From Apus apus (lineage: Eukaryota; Chordata; Aves; Apodiformes; Apodidae): a stretch of 64,000 bases of DNA. The notes under the pieces are model-generated. The model was not told the origin of the DNA, did no database searches, and worked only from the letters and a program-made list of their open reading frames with translations. The translations under genes and the position numbers were made by a program. The stretch covers positions 3,410,501 to 3,474,500 of the forward strand of contig NC_067295.1 in assembly GCF_020740795.1 (NCBI RefSeq), written 5' to 3'. Positions 47,301-61,490 of the stretch are shown here, in pieces. Numbering within the stretch: the first letter of the stretch is position 1; the number at the start of each line of letters is the position of its first letter.

Positions 47301-50300
47301 AGCTCATCTTTGAAGATCAGGGATGGCAGACGAGCTTCTCTCTGCAGCCTCACAATCATTCTAGCAGCCATCTGCATCTCTGGATTCAGTCCTGTCCTTG
47401 GCCAACTCAGTTTAGAAAAGGTTTTGTTTTTCTTGGGCTCTTGTTGTTTACAGCTGCTTGACCGAGGCAGAGAGTTCACCAGCAGCTGAAAGCAACCCGG
47501 GCTCTCCCAAGTGTAAGTTCTCCAGTGAAACATCTGGTTACAAGGCAAGGTCAAATGGGCCTAAAATGGGAGAGGGCCACAGAATCTCTACACAGAGATG
47601 CAGCCAGCTGGGAAAAGAACAAGCTTTTCTGGGTATGTTTGAGGTTTTGGCTGGGAAAAGGGAAAAGAAAAAGAGGGAAAGAAACAGATACTGTAAAATA
47701 AATAATAATAAAAAAAAGTCAGGGATCAAAAGGCTGGTTCTTTTATTGGTTAAAAATCAAGACCACCCGAGTTGCCACATGAATTGTTGAGTCTTATTTA
47801 GCAGGAATTCTAGTTGTTCCCAAACAGACAGAAGGTCTCTTCAAGTCCCTCATTTTTACATCTTGCACAGTGTATATATATGAATGTCCCTGTTCCCCAC
47901 TATCCTGGAATTACCTCAGAAACAGATCTCAGGCAGATGACCTTCTTCCCACTCTGTTCTTTCTATTATTGACCTCTCAGAATTGCACTAGAGCTGAATA
48001 AAGGCAGACCTGACCTGCAGCACACTGCAAGCCTTGATCTCCTTGTCCCTGAGGACAAGGACCACCCAGCTGCAGCACCTAGCACCACTGATGCCCAGGT
48101 CAGTGTCAACACAATTAGCAACTTTGTTCGTGAATGGTGCAAGAGCTGCTGAGAACCAAAGAAACCATTCAGGAAGTCTGAAGAATGAACCCTTCCATGC
48201 AGCCCCAGGGAATGTTAGCAGAAATCTAATATTTAGGATTTCCTTGTTTTTACAAAGAGCTTCATTGCTTGGAAGAGGAATCAGGGAAACCTTCATGTGA
48301 ACCGAATTGACCAACCAAGGACACAAAACACCTACCAAGAGAGAAAGTTGATCATGGAGAAACAGTGAGAACTGTTTGGTGAACTGTGAATCATGGACTA
48401 CCAAAAAATAGTGGAAAAGAGTCAATTTCCATTATGATCTTTCTAAGGCATAAGCTGACCAGCTGTAACAACACTAATCCTTAGTACATGATTTTCAGAG
48501 AGAAACAAGTGAAGAATAACTGTCTGAGCATGGGACCAAGCACCATTTCTGAGCTCAAATGCTTCCTGCTTTACGGACTTTCACTAAAATCTCTCAACCT
48601 TTTTGTGCTTGAGCATCCTGCTCTAAAAGGATAAGGACAATAGCAGTCACTCACCTACTTCACTGGGTAATGAATGATTCAGATAGTTCTCATCGACCTC
48701 TTCAAGTCCTATACACAACATCCGATGTGTCACGCAGCCCTTCGCATCAGCCAGAAAGCTATTGCCTCTTAATGGGACTGAGTTTCAAGGGTGATGGACA
48801 GGGCAAAGCCTGTGGAAGCACTTGGCCTTGGAAATTTTTCCCTCTGGCATCTCTGTCCAAGCTGGGACTGGTTTGCAGAAGGATCCACTTTCCTGTGGAG
48901 GGAAGGTGGGGGACACACAGCTTGTGCTGACTGCGTGACTGTCATTGCACAGGCTCATGCTGGAATCCAGACATCAGAGGCAGAAGCACCTTCTGAGGCA
49001 CAGGACATCAGCTGCTGCTGCAGGCACCAGAAATAAAGGACTCCAAATCCAAACCTGGACAACAACCAAAATACCACAAGACCGTCATGGTTTGCATGCA
49101 GCGCTTGTGCATCTTAATCCCAGCTTTCCAGAAGATGCTATCCCATCCTTGATCCCATCAGCAGATGGACTATATCTGCCCAAATGAAAGCCACAGTTTC
49201 ACCCTAATCAGATATTTCCCACCAAACTGCTGGATGTAGCTCTTACCCAGGCTCCTGCCTGATGCAGTCTCTGGTCTAAATGCAAAGATTTTCCTTCACA
49301 AGCTCCTTACCACTTCAGCCACCCTTCAGGGCTGCCTGGACATAAGCAAGCTCTGATCTGGAGTCACTGTGCTCCAATGAACATAATCAGCACTTCGGAC
49401 CACACAGTTGGCCTAACTTGGAGCAGAGATCCTGTACAAAACCCCACACAGACTAGCCAGTTATTCAGAATGATTTCTAAAGGGCACATCTGGACTGGGA
49501 CTTCCCTCAGACACGTTTGAGAGAGTAAATGCAGGCCTTTGCTTACTTAAACACAAACATCACCTTCAAAAACTTCTTTGGAAAAAGCCAAGCACGTGAC
49601 TTTGCTATTTTCTGCACCACCCATCCTGTAGGTAGGATGAAAAGAGATGTTTGCTCTGACCCTCTGGTATCTGCAAAGTGGAGGGGTTAGAATGGAACCC
49701 AGTCTCATGCTTTCCCCAGAAAATCTGGGGGACAACCCAAGACACATATTCCATCCCCTAAATAATGAGCAATAACATAAACACAGAGAATCACACCATT
49801 ATTCCTGAATTAATGCCTCCCAAAACTGAGCCAGTGACATGAGGAAAAGGTGCATTTGCAAGCCCATAGACTTTGATTTCCTAGGAGAATGTGAATAGTT
49901 TCAAGGTAGGTAAACCCAGCTTAAAGCACTAAGCATGCACGCGTTGGAACCCATTGCAGAAACTGAGCTTGAGAAACAACAGAGTAAAATGTTAATTTAC
50001 CCTCATGCTTTTCTTTTCTGTCTTTTCTCCTCCAATGGGGAACAGTCCCTTTGGAAAATCTCTTATCTTTAAGTTGTGATAAAATAACCCTCCAGGTGCC
50101 TACCCCAAACCCGCCTGCGAGTGCACTAAGAGCAGAGTTTTGTCATAACATCAAGGCTCGATTAGTTCCCCTCTCTCTCAATTTATTTACCTCCTCCAGG
50201 TGGATTCAGGTCATTCCCATCCCCTCCTGGGCAAAAGGGTTTCTTTGCTTGTTGAAATTGTACCAAAATAGCCAGCAAGGTTTGGCAAGGCTTCATCTCT

Positions 50301-50493
50301 CCCTGCTGCTAGGAGGGAGTGAACCACCCTCACAGAAACTGTCTGGGACTTGAGCTTTTTTCTTCCTCTTCCTTTAAGTAGAGTGTTTTGATTAAATTTG
50401 TAAAACCATTCATTTCTCTGGCAGTTCTTAACTTTATTTTTCTTATTTCTAGCCACTTTAAGACATCCTTTCCTAGGTAGCATTCACTACACC
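41380..50493. other. intergenic sequence without recognised genes
   Basis: No supportable exon is seen on either strand. A GAA-type microsatellite lies at 42194-42219. A segment at about 45440-45540, with TTGTCCAATG, CCAGATGATTGG and CACCTGCTGTTTGTG, is non-repetitive and carries CCAAT- and E-box-like words. It is a possible regulatory element but unproven. Confidence 0.4.
42194..42219 (+). repeat. (AAG)n microsatellite
   Basis: About eight uninterrupted AAG units. Confidence 0.85.
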
Positions 50494-50736
50494 TGTCTCA
50501 GAAGCCAAACCTGCCACCTCCCTGCCTCCAAGCAACACTGGAACAAGCTCTGGAACAAGCTCCCCAGTGAAGTGGTCAAAGCACCAAGCCTGCCTGAGCT
50601 CAAGAAGCATTTGGATGATGCTCTCAGGCCCATGGTGTGATTCTTGGTTTGCCCTACACAGGGACAGGAGTTGGAATCCATGATACTGATGGGTCCCTTC
50701 CAACTCAGCATGTTCTGTGATTCCATGATTGTATGA
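50494..50736 (+). mobile_element. CR1 LINE 3' end, different subfamily
   Basis: The order of blocks fits a CR1 3' end in plus orientation: AAGCTCCCCAGTGAAGTGG, CACCAAGCCTGCCTGAG, AAGAAGCATTTGGATGATG, CAGGAGTTGGAATCCATGA and TGATGGGTCCCTTCCAACTC, then a TTCTGTGATTCCATGATT terminus. The internal sequence differs from the copies at 394 and 7679, so it belongs to another CR1 subfamily. The left border is approximate. Confidence 0.8.
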
Positions 50737-52648
50737 CTCCTGTGCAGTCAGATCTGGTGCTGGCTGAGGAGCAGCACTGAACCATCCATCCCAATGCTGT
50801 GCAAAGAGCTCCTACCACCTTCTGCTCTGGCAGGTGTCATCATCCATCACTGCACCCCAGCTGGGAAAGGTCCCTGCCCCACTCCCTCATGGCTCTCATT
50901 TAGGAAACACCATCCCTGAGCTGAGAAGAGAGTCCCATGGGTACTCAGCTCCCTGACCTCCCTGTACCACTGGCTTATGGGTGCCGGCTGAGAGCAGCCA
51001 CCTCAGCCAGGCAGCTGCCCAGGCACACTGAATGCCAGCTCAGCTGGACTTCCATCGGCTGGGATCACACTCTTGGATCGCCAGCCCTTAAATGGCACCG
51101 GGCAAAACCCTGCACCAGAGAAACAGTCGTTAAAGCTTGTTCCCTCTCTAGTTATTCACAGCAGGGATAAGCAAGGCCTCATCTACAATCATCTAAAACC
51201 ATCACATGATTCATGCTCTCCCAGCAGAGCAGCTGAGCAGGCTGCAGGAGACACAGCAACACACATCGGCGACGCACCGATACTTCCCCATTGCAAGCCC
51301 TGCTGAAACGCTGCCATCAAATTATTTCAACTCATCAATGTAGGAAAAAAAAATAGAATACTAAAGCCCCAGATAACAAATTAATAAGAATAAAAGCATG
51401 TAGGTGAGAATTAAGAAGGCATTAACATTCTGATGGCATCTGCTGCCTAAATTAAACTACAGGGGAAAAAAAAAAAATAAATGAGTTCAGCTGACGCTCA
51501 GGATCAGGACAAATAGTTCTCAAATGGAAATTACAGTTTTGAAAATTATGCACCAAAAAAGGATCCAATTTAGGACGTTTCTGATTTGTGAAGTTCTTTC
51601 TCCAGGTGGGGGATCTCAGGCTTGACTGGAGGGCTGGCAACATGATTGGCAAGATGTTGGAGTCACTCAGCTTCTGCATCCCACAGCAGGACCAAACTGG
51701 CCCACAGCCCAGCAGGGCCAGTGTCTCATCATCTCTCTGGTACCTCTGGGGATCCGTTTGCTTTTGGAATTGGACCACATGGATATGGTGTGTAAACTGC
51801 ATTTCCTTCACGCAGACACCAACATGGAAAAGGAGAAAGAATTAGGCCTGGATTTTCAAAGGAGCTCAGTGTAAAATTATGTGGATAACTGCATCCGTAA
51901 TTTACATGAGCAGTTACTGTGACAACTAATAGTGAACGTCACAAGTAGCCAGTTGAGCATGTAATGACCTGAGTTCTATGCACCATCATGTCTCCTTGGC
52001 ACACCAAATTAGGTGTGCACACACATTTTGCATGGCCCAAAGGACTTCTGCCTCAGCAAAGAACCCTAATTTCACAGCACAAGCCTGATCTCAGCAGCCC
52101 AGCACAGACACTCCACACAACGCAAAGAGCTGGCACAAACTCCAGGGCCCAGGTTGGAATGGATCCTCAGACAGCTAATTAATTTTTACTGCTCCTTTGT
52201 GAACTGTAAATTATCCTTAATATCCCAGATTTCTGTCCCGTTTTTCACCTGCCTTTCTCTAGTGAAGCAGTAAAGAGGGAAAAGTGCCAATAACACGCTC
52301 TCATTGTGATAAAAGCAGCTACAACTCTCTTCTTATGCTCTTCTTATGACCAGAATACAAGTGCAACTGGGTTTCAAATACAGTCTAGAGATATTGACTT
52401 TTTCTGGATGATACAAGGAACACTTTTTTTAAAAAGGCATGGGGGGAGCATCTATTATTGCAGGGCAAACACGACCAAGCTCCTCTCTTGCAGAGGGTTA
52501 AAAACAAGATAAATAATGTTCACTTAGAGACCAAGTTCATCAGTATTGCCTGCACAAGAGCAGAGGGAAAGTGCTTACAACGCTGAACGGCAACAGCCTC
52601 CCCTTCTCACTCAGACAGGAAAGAGGAGCAGAAAGAGTGACCTTCAGA

Positions 52649-52664
52649 CCACACACACACACAC
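52649..52664 (+). repeat. (CA)n microsatellite
   Basis: Short dinucleotide array of about eight units. Confidence 0.85.
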
Positions 52665-53803
52665 CAGAGTCTTTAGAGAGCAACCCCTGAGCAAATGGTG
52701 CTGGAGCAAGGATAGGTGGCTTTTTTTCAATACTGCCATGACCCTGTTCAAAGACTAAAAGTGCTGATTCTGTTGAATCCAGACAGCAACACCCTGCCAA
52801 GGAAAGACCTACTAGAGTACAGAAATCCACCACGATGTAGCTCTTTGCTGATGCCACTGTCATCCAAACCTGTTACCTTCAGCCACACACATGTCAGAGG
52901 CAGCAGCAGATGTAGGGAAGAGATCACAACACATCTGAGATGAACTTTGCACAGGGCTCTGCTGCAATCCAGGACAGCTTCAGCATGGTGAGAATCCCTT
53001 CACCCTCATATCAGGACACCAGTATTTGCATTATATCTGTGAATAACAAAAAGGTATTACTGGAATTTTCATGTGGTTGCATCTACCAAATGCCCCTTGA
53101 AAAGCCGTGGCCACAAGAACATACAGAAGATCTCCATGTCCATGCTGTTGGGATGCTGCAGGAATGAGAACACAGCATTGCTGGGGTGCCTTTATGGGGC
53201 CTTCAGCATATTAGATACTTAGATTGCAAAACACCACATTCCTCAGCTCTGATGGAGCCTCTTTTATCTCAGCTGCAGATTCCCAAGTCAAAATCCCTGC
53301 CAGATGACTGTGCACAGTGAGCTAATGGCCACAGAACCTGAGCTTCTCCTGCCTCAAGTCACTTACCCACAGCATCAATGACGTTACCATGTTCAGCCCA
53401 TATTTACTACAGCTACAAACTGATTCAGAGGAACCTGGAGTACAAGATTAATCATTACTCTTGGGATGTTGAAAATGGATACCAGAACGGACTTCCAAAT
53501 TAGGTATCTAAAAGTCCTGCATCTCCCAGGAGAGCTCCATTACATCTCCCTACTCGTTCTAATGGAATCTATAGTATGTGAGCAGGGCTTTGCCTCCCAC
53601 AAGCCCTCCCTGCATAATTAGCCCTAGCTCAGAGTGCTGCTTTCTGTAATGGCTGGAGAACCACTTTCCTCAGTCTACTGAGATGTAAAGAGGAAGTGTT
53701 TATTGCAAAATGCAAGTCAACCACAGGCAGTGGGTCTGGGCCATGGTGGAGGGATACAGAAATGGCTTCTTCTTTTTTTTTTTGCTTCAGAAATAGAACT
53801 CAC

Positions 53804-53880
53804 TAAAAATAGCAGTTCCTCAGGAACAAGACTGCCTGAAAATAGCTGTTTCTCAGGAGCAGGGCTGGCTGCTTCTGAAA
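53804..53880 (+). repeat. imperfect tandem duplication of about 38 bp
   Basis: AAAATAGCAGTTCCTCAGGA is followed 38 bp later by AAAATAGCTGTTTCTCAGGA, each leading to a diverging continuation with a shared GACTGCCTG/GGCTGGCTG word. It looks like an old local duplication. Confidence 0.55.
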
Positions 53881-56800
53881 GAAGTAGCTATTAATGTATA
53901 ATTGTCCCTGAGGCTGGTTTCTGAGAAAATGCTGTACATACAGAGGGATGTAAAGAGATATGTTCACAGGAAACACAGGCACCCCTCTCCTGTCAGAGAT
54001 CCTGCAAACTCCAATAGCTCACAAAAGTGCCTTTGGTTTGCTTGTCTTAAGCACAGTTAGATCAATCACAGCACTGGAAGATATTTCCCTCTATCCTGGT
54101 TAAAACAGCACTCTGGGATGTTCTTACTATTCAGACCAGTAAATGACAGAACTTCCATCAGTTTTAACCAAACCTACATTTGTTTCTTCTCCTAGGACTG
54201 AAAAAGCCTTCCCAGCAGCAAGAGCCAGCTCTGAAACACAAACACTCTCTTTCCACAGAAGATCCAAGAACTTTGTTGAATTGCAGGTTGTGCAATCTAT
54301 TTCCAATTTCCTGCTCTACTCAGCACTTAGGGTTTTCTCACACAGATGCTACAGGGCAATAAATCTTGTGAAGAATGGCCCTACATTTCTCCCACTATGG
54401 TGTTGTCTTATAATGAGGAAAGACAAATTGCTTGTGATAGGTTGGTTATTCCCTAAAATGTCTCACTTGTCCCTCTCATCTCACCATGGGTTCAACAGCT
54501 CATTTCTTGTGCCTTCTTCCTTCCCAGCACAGCCAGCCAATGCCAAAACAGAGGCCATTCTCCTCCCCTTCTTCTCCCATTAAGGAAAACTCCAGCTGGC
54601 CAAAAGAAGCAGAGATTATAAAAGGTCCAGAAAAGGTAAATTTTGCTAAGCAGCAGCTTTAAGGAAACAGTAGCACAGATGAAGTACAGGGGGGTCTGAC
54701 TGATTTGCTGCCCCCATTTCAATCCCACAACACCAGTGCCAGAAATCATAGTAGCCTCTGTTGAGAGCATCCCTGGATCCCAAAGGCTGGGTAGGACTGG
54801 GCTGTGTCATCACCAGATGGAAATCTACAGACTGTTTAGTCCAGGCTCTGCCTTAAGTGCTGCTTCAAGTAGTACCTCTCCTCTGTTCACCAGTGATCTG
54901 ATGCTTCAGCATTCCGGTAACAGCAGAAGCAGCTTTCTGGAGGAAATGTAAGGCTGTATTCCTAGTCACCAAGTAGCCCAAGGCTCAAGAAATTACTCAT
55001 TTTTATTTATTTTTTTTTTTCCGCTAACTAAATTCCAGCAAAAGAAATGGCACTTTACTTGCAATTACAGTAGGCTGCAGTTTTCATTATGGAAACTACC
55101 TTTAGTTCTGTGGGGAGGCTTACATCACAGTGTGCAGCACAGACAGACATTCCCAGGCTTCATTTTAACCTTGTTTGCTGAGGAGGGAGTACCAGGGAAG
55201 CTGCAGCCAGGCTGACTTCACATACCCACAGCTGTGGGAAACTTGTAAAACACAAAAATACACTGTGCCAGAACTCTGGTGCCTGACATGGCCAGGGAAA
55301 ACTTAGAGCAGGTACACACAACCCTGCCACACAACTGTAACCACACTGCTAACCAAGCTTTACCTTCCCTGTTTGAAGTGGTTTTATTAGATAATCTAAA
55401 CTGCATACACAAAGGGAAAGATGTAGAATATACAGGTGTACACAAACAGGCCTTGCCTCTTTGTTTTGTTAAATTTTTGAAAAAGGTCTTGGCACCCTCA
55501 AATCAAACAGCCCATGAAAGACAGAGTGCTTAGCAACATTTCTGTTTGATAGCAGCAGGGTGAGGATTTTTGCAGCTTGGATCAGTTTGATTAAACAAGC
55601 ATTTTGCTGCAGCCGTCACACTGTGCTCATTAAAACACACTACATTCGTGTAGCATTTATCATCTAAGATCATGTTTTACAAAATGTAATTAATTAAACT
55701 TCACAACTCCCCTCAGAGAGGGATAAGGAAAATGAAGAGTTGCCTTAATCCATCACGGAGCTGCAGCAGGAGCTGGGTTAGAGGAAAGCAGCTGTTCGAG
55801 AGCCTGCAGCAGCACTAGGACAAGGAGAGAAGATCTCCAGGCAAAGTCACCCAGGGAATGTACTACACACCTTATGCTTGCCAGCACTGTGCACTTCCAC
55901 TACGGGTTAAATGCCAACACTTGCAGATAAGAGGGTAATTTTTCTCCCCCACCTCGCACCCCAGGTTTCTATCTGAGACACCTGGCAGTGCAGAATTCCA
56001 TCTATTTAATTCCCAGGGCTGCTAAAGACCAGGAAGAGCCAAAACCCTGACCAGAGCTGAGGGAGCCAGAAGATATAAAGCCATAGGGCCACAAATTGCA
56101 TCTCACAGTACTGGAATGCTGTGCAAGCTGGTGCTTAAAGTGGAGGGAGGGTAAAGCCCCCTTAATCCCTCACTTACTTCCCTCTCTCCTCCCCATCAGT
56201 AAATCCACACCTGTTAAAGGTCACCCTGAAATGAAATACATTTGAACACTGACTGCTGCAGCTTGGCTCCCCCATCCCAGTCCCCTGCTGTCCCTCCCAG
56301 TTCACACTGCAGGGCAGGAGAGGGCACAGGGGTGCCCATGTGCCCTGCTTGAATGTCAGTCGCAAGGCTGAAATCCCACCCGACGCCGAGCTGATCTTTA
56401 GAGAGGAATCTCTTTCTCACCCTGGTTTTAAGCTCCTTTCTTTCTGAGTGTCTAGGATAACATGGCCACTGGGCAAGCCTGATTAGACAGATCTGTTATG
56501 CCACTTTCACTACCATGAAAAAGCTCAAATCTGATCTGGTGCAAGTTGGGGAGGGGGTGCAAAGCATCAATATCTGTGTGTGAAGTTTGAGGACAAAACC
56601 AGAGAGGTAGGTGCTGGGAGAGAAGCATGCAAAGAAACAGGTGTGCATCCATGCTGCACCATGGAGAAGCACAGAGAGTAGGGAGAGCAGATGGAGCAGC
56701 AGGTACCTTCCCAATTCACTCACCAACTGATCAAACACAGCCATGAACCCTGCAACTGTGATTGTATCTATTGATGGGAGAAAGAGGCGTGGTCTAATTC

Positions 56801-59800
56801 TCTGGAGGTGCAAGTACCAAACTGGAAGGTCTGGGCTAGAGATGTAGTGAGGGACAATTTGCTGGTGGGGGCTGAGCTCTTGCAGCCACATAAACCTCCT
56901 GATTCCTTGGTGTTGTCTAAGAAGATGCTTTGCTTAGGTAAAAAGCTTAGAATGCAGTCTAAATGAAACAGCAGTGCTTCTTGGCTCCTAAGCATGAACT
57001 TTGGCCTGATGTCTCCTCACCACCACAGGTTAAGTATCTGCAGACATCAGGAAGAAAGAATCCCTGAGAAGTGCTCAGTGGGGAGAGGCACTAGGTTGAA
57101 CTGGAGACTGGCTGTGTTCTGAGCTCTGTGGAAGCAACATCAGTGGATGATGCCACAGGGCTGTGGAAGTGATAACGTTCCAAACCCAACAGGGCCTTTG
57201 CTCTGAGTAAGATTAATGTCAGCAACTGAGCTCCTTCCAAGATACAAGGTAGCAGAGGGAGAGCAGCCATCAATTGCTTCAGCTGGGAAGCTCAGGTAAT
57301 TTCCACACAAGGCTAAGCAAGTCTTGAGTATTTTCACCAGACATAAACGTGAGAAGAGAGGAAAAGCACAGAGATGGTACTGGAGGAAATGACAACAGAT
57401 TCAAAGATGGCAATAAGGTGATTTTTGTAAGCATCTGTCAAACTATTTAATTAATCTCCAAATCCTCCCCCAATAATATAAGGCCCATTTGCACAACCCT
57501 CCTGCTGGGCCACTCACACTTCCCCAACCAGACATGGTGATAAGATGGGATTCATCACACCAACCTTCCCCACACTCGTGAAGGCAGATTGGCTTGCACA
57601 GATGGCAGGTGTTCTCAGCCCTGCCCTTCTGGATTGACACCACCACGGCTTTCCCAGGGGGTACATGTCTTTCCTCTCTTTGGCATGAAGAAACTATTTT
57701 TGACTGGTCCCTGGTTCTGTTTTGTGTTTGTCTAGTCTCAGATACAGCTGTCACTGCAGCAGACTTTTCCTAGTGAAAATTCCCGCTTTGGTTTTGCAAG
57801 CGTCTTAATTAACGTAAATTATTTTACTACACTTTGCTACTGATAGCATGTAATTATCTCCCCACAGGTATATATTTAGCTAACCAGCAGGCTGATCAAA
57901 GACCTACAAAATAAGGCACTTTTGCAACTGACACTAGCTACAAGCAAAGGCCAGCAGGATGGGACCAAAGGAAAAGGAAGGAATTTCCTCTCCCTGGTCC
58001 TAAACACACAGCTCAAATTTCTCCACTTGAAAAGATGATCATAACATTAACTTACACATTTTATCAGAGGAGCATGAAGATGCATCGATACTTAAGGGCT
58101 GTAAAGGAGGAAAGAATTGTGTACATGCTCAACTATTAATCACTGGTAAGTGATCCCTTCTGTAAAGTGTTTTGAGGTTGACTAAGGAAAAAGGCTCTGT
58201 AATAACAGAGCAAGCAATCTGCTTACAATCACAGGTTAATTCTCTCAGCTGCTTTTGCTGGGTCAATCCCTAGGTATTATTATCCAGGCAAGGCAATTCA
58301 CCATTTTCCTGAGGAAGTCTGACCAGGGAAGAGATTCCAAACTCCACACCCCTTTCTCACCGTGTTTGATTTGGGAGTCTGGTTTCCACTGCAAGCACGT
58401 TTTTAGATGAATGAGGTTGAGACCTACACTGAGGAGCTGCCCTGCTGCTCACCACGTCAGACTGTCCATGCAATTAAAAAATAACAGACTGGATCAAACT
58501 ACCAGGGACCATAACTCTTCTCCAAATCACTGATAAAACATGCATCTCTCCTCTGAGCTTCTGGAAGAGCTGGTTGCCCATGATTTTTCTTTCTCCTTGA
58601 TGGCCGTTTAACCTGTGCTGTTGGGAAGACATCAGATTGAAACAAGAGTTTAGGAGCCAAGAAGCATCTGATGCCAAACCGCATGTTTCAGAACCTTATC
58701 TGTCCTCTTGGGTAGGTTTGAGCCTTTATTAAAAGCACTGGGTGCTTTGTCATCAGTTCCAGTGGGCGCAGGATCAGTTGGGTAAATCCTCATCTCTTGA
58801 CCTTCCTGAAGGCCACTCTGTGCTACTTTACACCCCTAGGGACACTGCCTGCATGTCACTGTAGTGTCACTGACCGCCAGGCCCAGGCGAGACCCCGAGT
58901 GTTCAAAAGGCTGGCACAGAGAAGGGAAAAATGACCCCGGCCTCTGGGATCTTACAGTCTGAGGGAGGTTGTGTTGTGTTTTTTACTCCTCCTTTTCAGC
59001 GACTTGAATGGAGGGTGTTACTTAACTTTTCAGGCCACGACTGAATCTTTGCTCTGAAAGCTGCAATATTCCGCCTTGCGCTCGCTACCGGAAAAAGGAA
59101 ACCTCTCTGGTGTCCATTGACGTCTTTTGCAAAGCACTCTGGGCTCTGGAATGATGTGCTCCCTATTATTTCCATGCCATTACTGATAAACTTCACAGCA
59201 TTTTCTAGAGGGATCTTCAGTAAGATGAAAACCTCCGGGCAACACTCCATTAGGCTTTTATTTTTAGAGGTTTGGTTCAGCCCTCTTGAAACTGGGAGGT
59301 TTAACTGCGCTCCTTTCTCTGGGGTAGCTGAAGGAGACATTAAGTCTGTTTCTACCCACAATGCAAGATTGCTCAAGTTCCTGAGGCTCGTGGAGGAGAG
59401 TTTTGGGGTAGGATGTTAAAGGGAAGGTTACGTGTGGATGGACGATGCAGTGCAGGTGGAGGAGGAGGCAGAAAGACAGAGTGTTGAAACAGGCAGGGAA
59501 CGGAAACTTCAAACAGCCTGAGCAATCATTGATATAAAACCTGGACTGAGTACAAGGAACAGGGATTTGGGGTCAGGTTGCTGCCTGGAGCAGGTCTGCA
59601 GCTACACACAAGGAAACTGGCTCTCAAATATGTCATTTCTTCTGTGTTCAGGAAAGAAGGGTGGAGAGCATTCTTGTAAGCAAACAGAAAGACACCAGAA
59701 ATACCTTTCTTCATCACTCCTCCTCCCATCTGGATCAACCAACAAGACCCTGAATGTTGGCCAGCAGCACGGGTCAAAGGGAGGAAACGTGTGCTGCAAA

Positions 59801-61337
59801 ACCTCCTGCCCATCTGTACCATTGAACTCTTCCTGTGTGGGTCAGGATTAAACTGTCCCAAAGACAACAGCACTGCTCCTCTCCTGCTCTACCAGAGTGG
59901 GCAGCTCAGGGCAAGGCTTAGGTCACTGCTGTCCCTAATTGCCCTGGAGATGTATCCTTGCTATGCATTTCCATTCCTACCCTAACAACCCAAATTTCCC
60001 CAGACCTTGCTACAAGCAGTTTGATCAACTCCCTGTGCTCTGCAGGGAACTCCTTCAAACCAGGCACCCACCGCTGGCTTTTTTTTCCCTCAAGGTGAAT
60101 TAATCTGCCTTGCATGAGTAATCCCATTTAATACAATAGGTTGCCTTGCAAGAATGAGGGAAGCAAGTTTGAAACATGCTTTTATGCAAGTACTGTAAAA
60201 GACCACAGAGTAGTTCATCAGGGGACACTTCAGCAATAAAACGACAGTTACCGGTAAAGTCCAATAATAAAATAAAGGGTAATTTAATAAGGGGATTTTT
60301 AACCCATTTAACAGGGACTAAATTTGGAACCCTTTCTTCAAGTGGTCAGGCACACTGTACTTGCCTAATCCTACTTTCTGTTAATCAGTAAAGTAAAAAA
60401 TCAGGCAGTAATCTCTTCCTTTGATTTTTATGTTATGGGAGAGCACCATTCAATGTAAAGAAATTAATTTCATTAAAAAAGCAGGTGAAGTTGGCCATAC
60501 AGACCAGCCTCTGAGTAAGTACCTACCTCTTGAGACAACAGAGGTTCTGTGCCTTGACTCATTTAACACCAGGTAACACAAACCATGCAAACTGTAATGC
60601 AAGAATCCTGCAGTGGCAGGAAGAACGTGGAACAGGGTGCTGTGACCTGAGAGAAGGAAAAGCTGCAGAGATTAGTGTTGATGCAGGAGCCCTGTGAGCC
60701 CCCTTCAGCATCCTTAATTTAGTCTTCATCATCTCTGACCCGTCCTACCAGTCCTCTGTGGGATGAAGAGGTAATATCTAGGAAATGTGGGGTGCTGGCT
60801 GACCTGCCAGAATCTGCGGTGGGTGGCTGCTCCCTGCTGTATCACTTCGCTTCCCAGATTCAGCACAACAAACAACAAAACCTGACACTATTTTATGAAC
60901 CTCTAGAGGTCAGGCTGATGGAGAGCATCTTCCCAGCGAAGCCTTCTGCTAAGTGCGGGTGACACCTGCTGGAGTCCTCTCCTCCCACAGCCCACCCTCC
61001 TCCCACCACGGCCGGCTCTGCAGGGGTTTAATCGACCCAGCCTGGTCCTCCTGGGGCTCTGCGCGCACTAAATCCTCCAGAAAGTCACTTGGGAACATGA
61101 AAATAAACCTGGGTGGCTCTTTCCTATTGCAAGAAGGCAAAAGATGGTTTTATCTGCACACCTACATATGTTACCTCTTCCACCACTCTGGTGATGCAGG
61201 TTTATTTTCACCATACACCGAGGTCTGGCCTCTCCTTTTCCTTCTGCAGGAGCTGTAGTAAAACACAGCATATTACCACAGGGAAAAGTCCTGAGTGAGC
61301 ACCGAAACAGGACCATAAAATACATCATCCATCTTTC

Positions 61338-61490
61338 ATAGAATCACAGAAGGTTTGGCTGGAAAAAGACCTTTAAGATCATTGAGTACAACTGTTAAGC
61401 CAGCCCTGCCAGGCCCAGCACTAAACCATGTCCCTAAGCAGATCTACGTGGCTTTTAATTACCTCCAGGGATGGTGACTTCCCTGTGAAA
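61338..61490 (-). mobile_element. CR1 LINE 3' end
   Basis: The plus strand reads ATAGAATCACAGAAGGTTTGG, AGACCTTTAAGATCATTGAG, CTAAACCATGTCCCTAAGC, TTTTAATTACCTCCAGGGATGG, the reverse of a CR1 subfamily 3' end. Similarity fades after the GGTGACTTCCCTG block. It lies about 250-700 bp upstream of the ATP5MF CpG island. Confidence 0.88.

Larger units (their letters stand above)
50737..61337. other. intergenic sequence without recognised genes
   Basis: No supportable exon is seen on either strand. It contains a (CA)n microsatellite at 52649-52664, T/A homopolymers (for example 55001-55020), and an imperfect duplication at about 53804-53880. Two non-repetitive segments stand out: 55570-55710 (AT-rich, with GTAATTAATTAAAC) and 59000-59380 (unusually CpG-bearing for this part, with a TGACGTC core at 59119). 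Both may be regulatory. A 126-codon minus-strand frame covers the second (58996-59376) but is not recognised as any protein. Confidence 0.4.
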
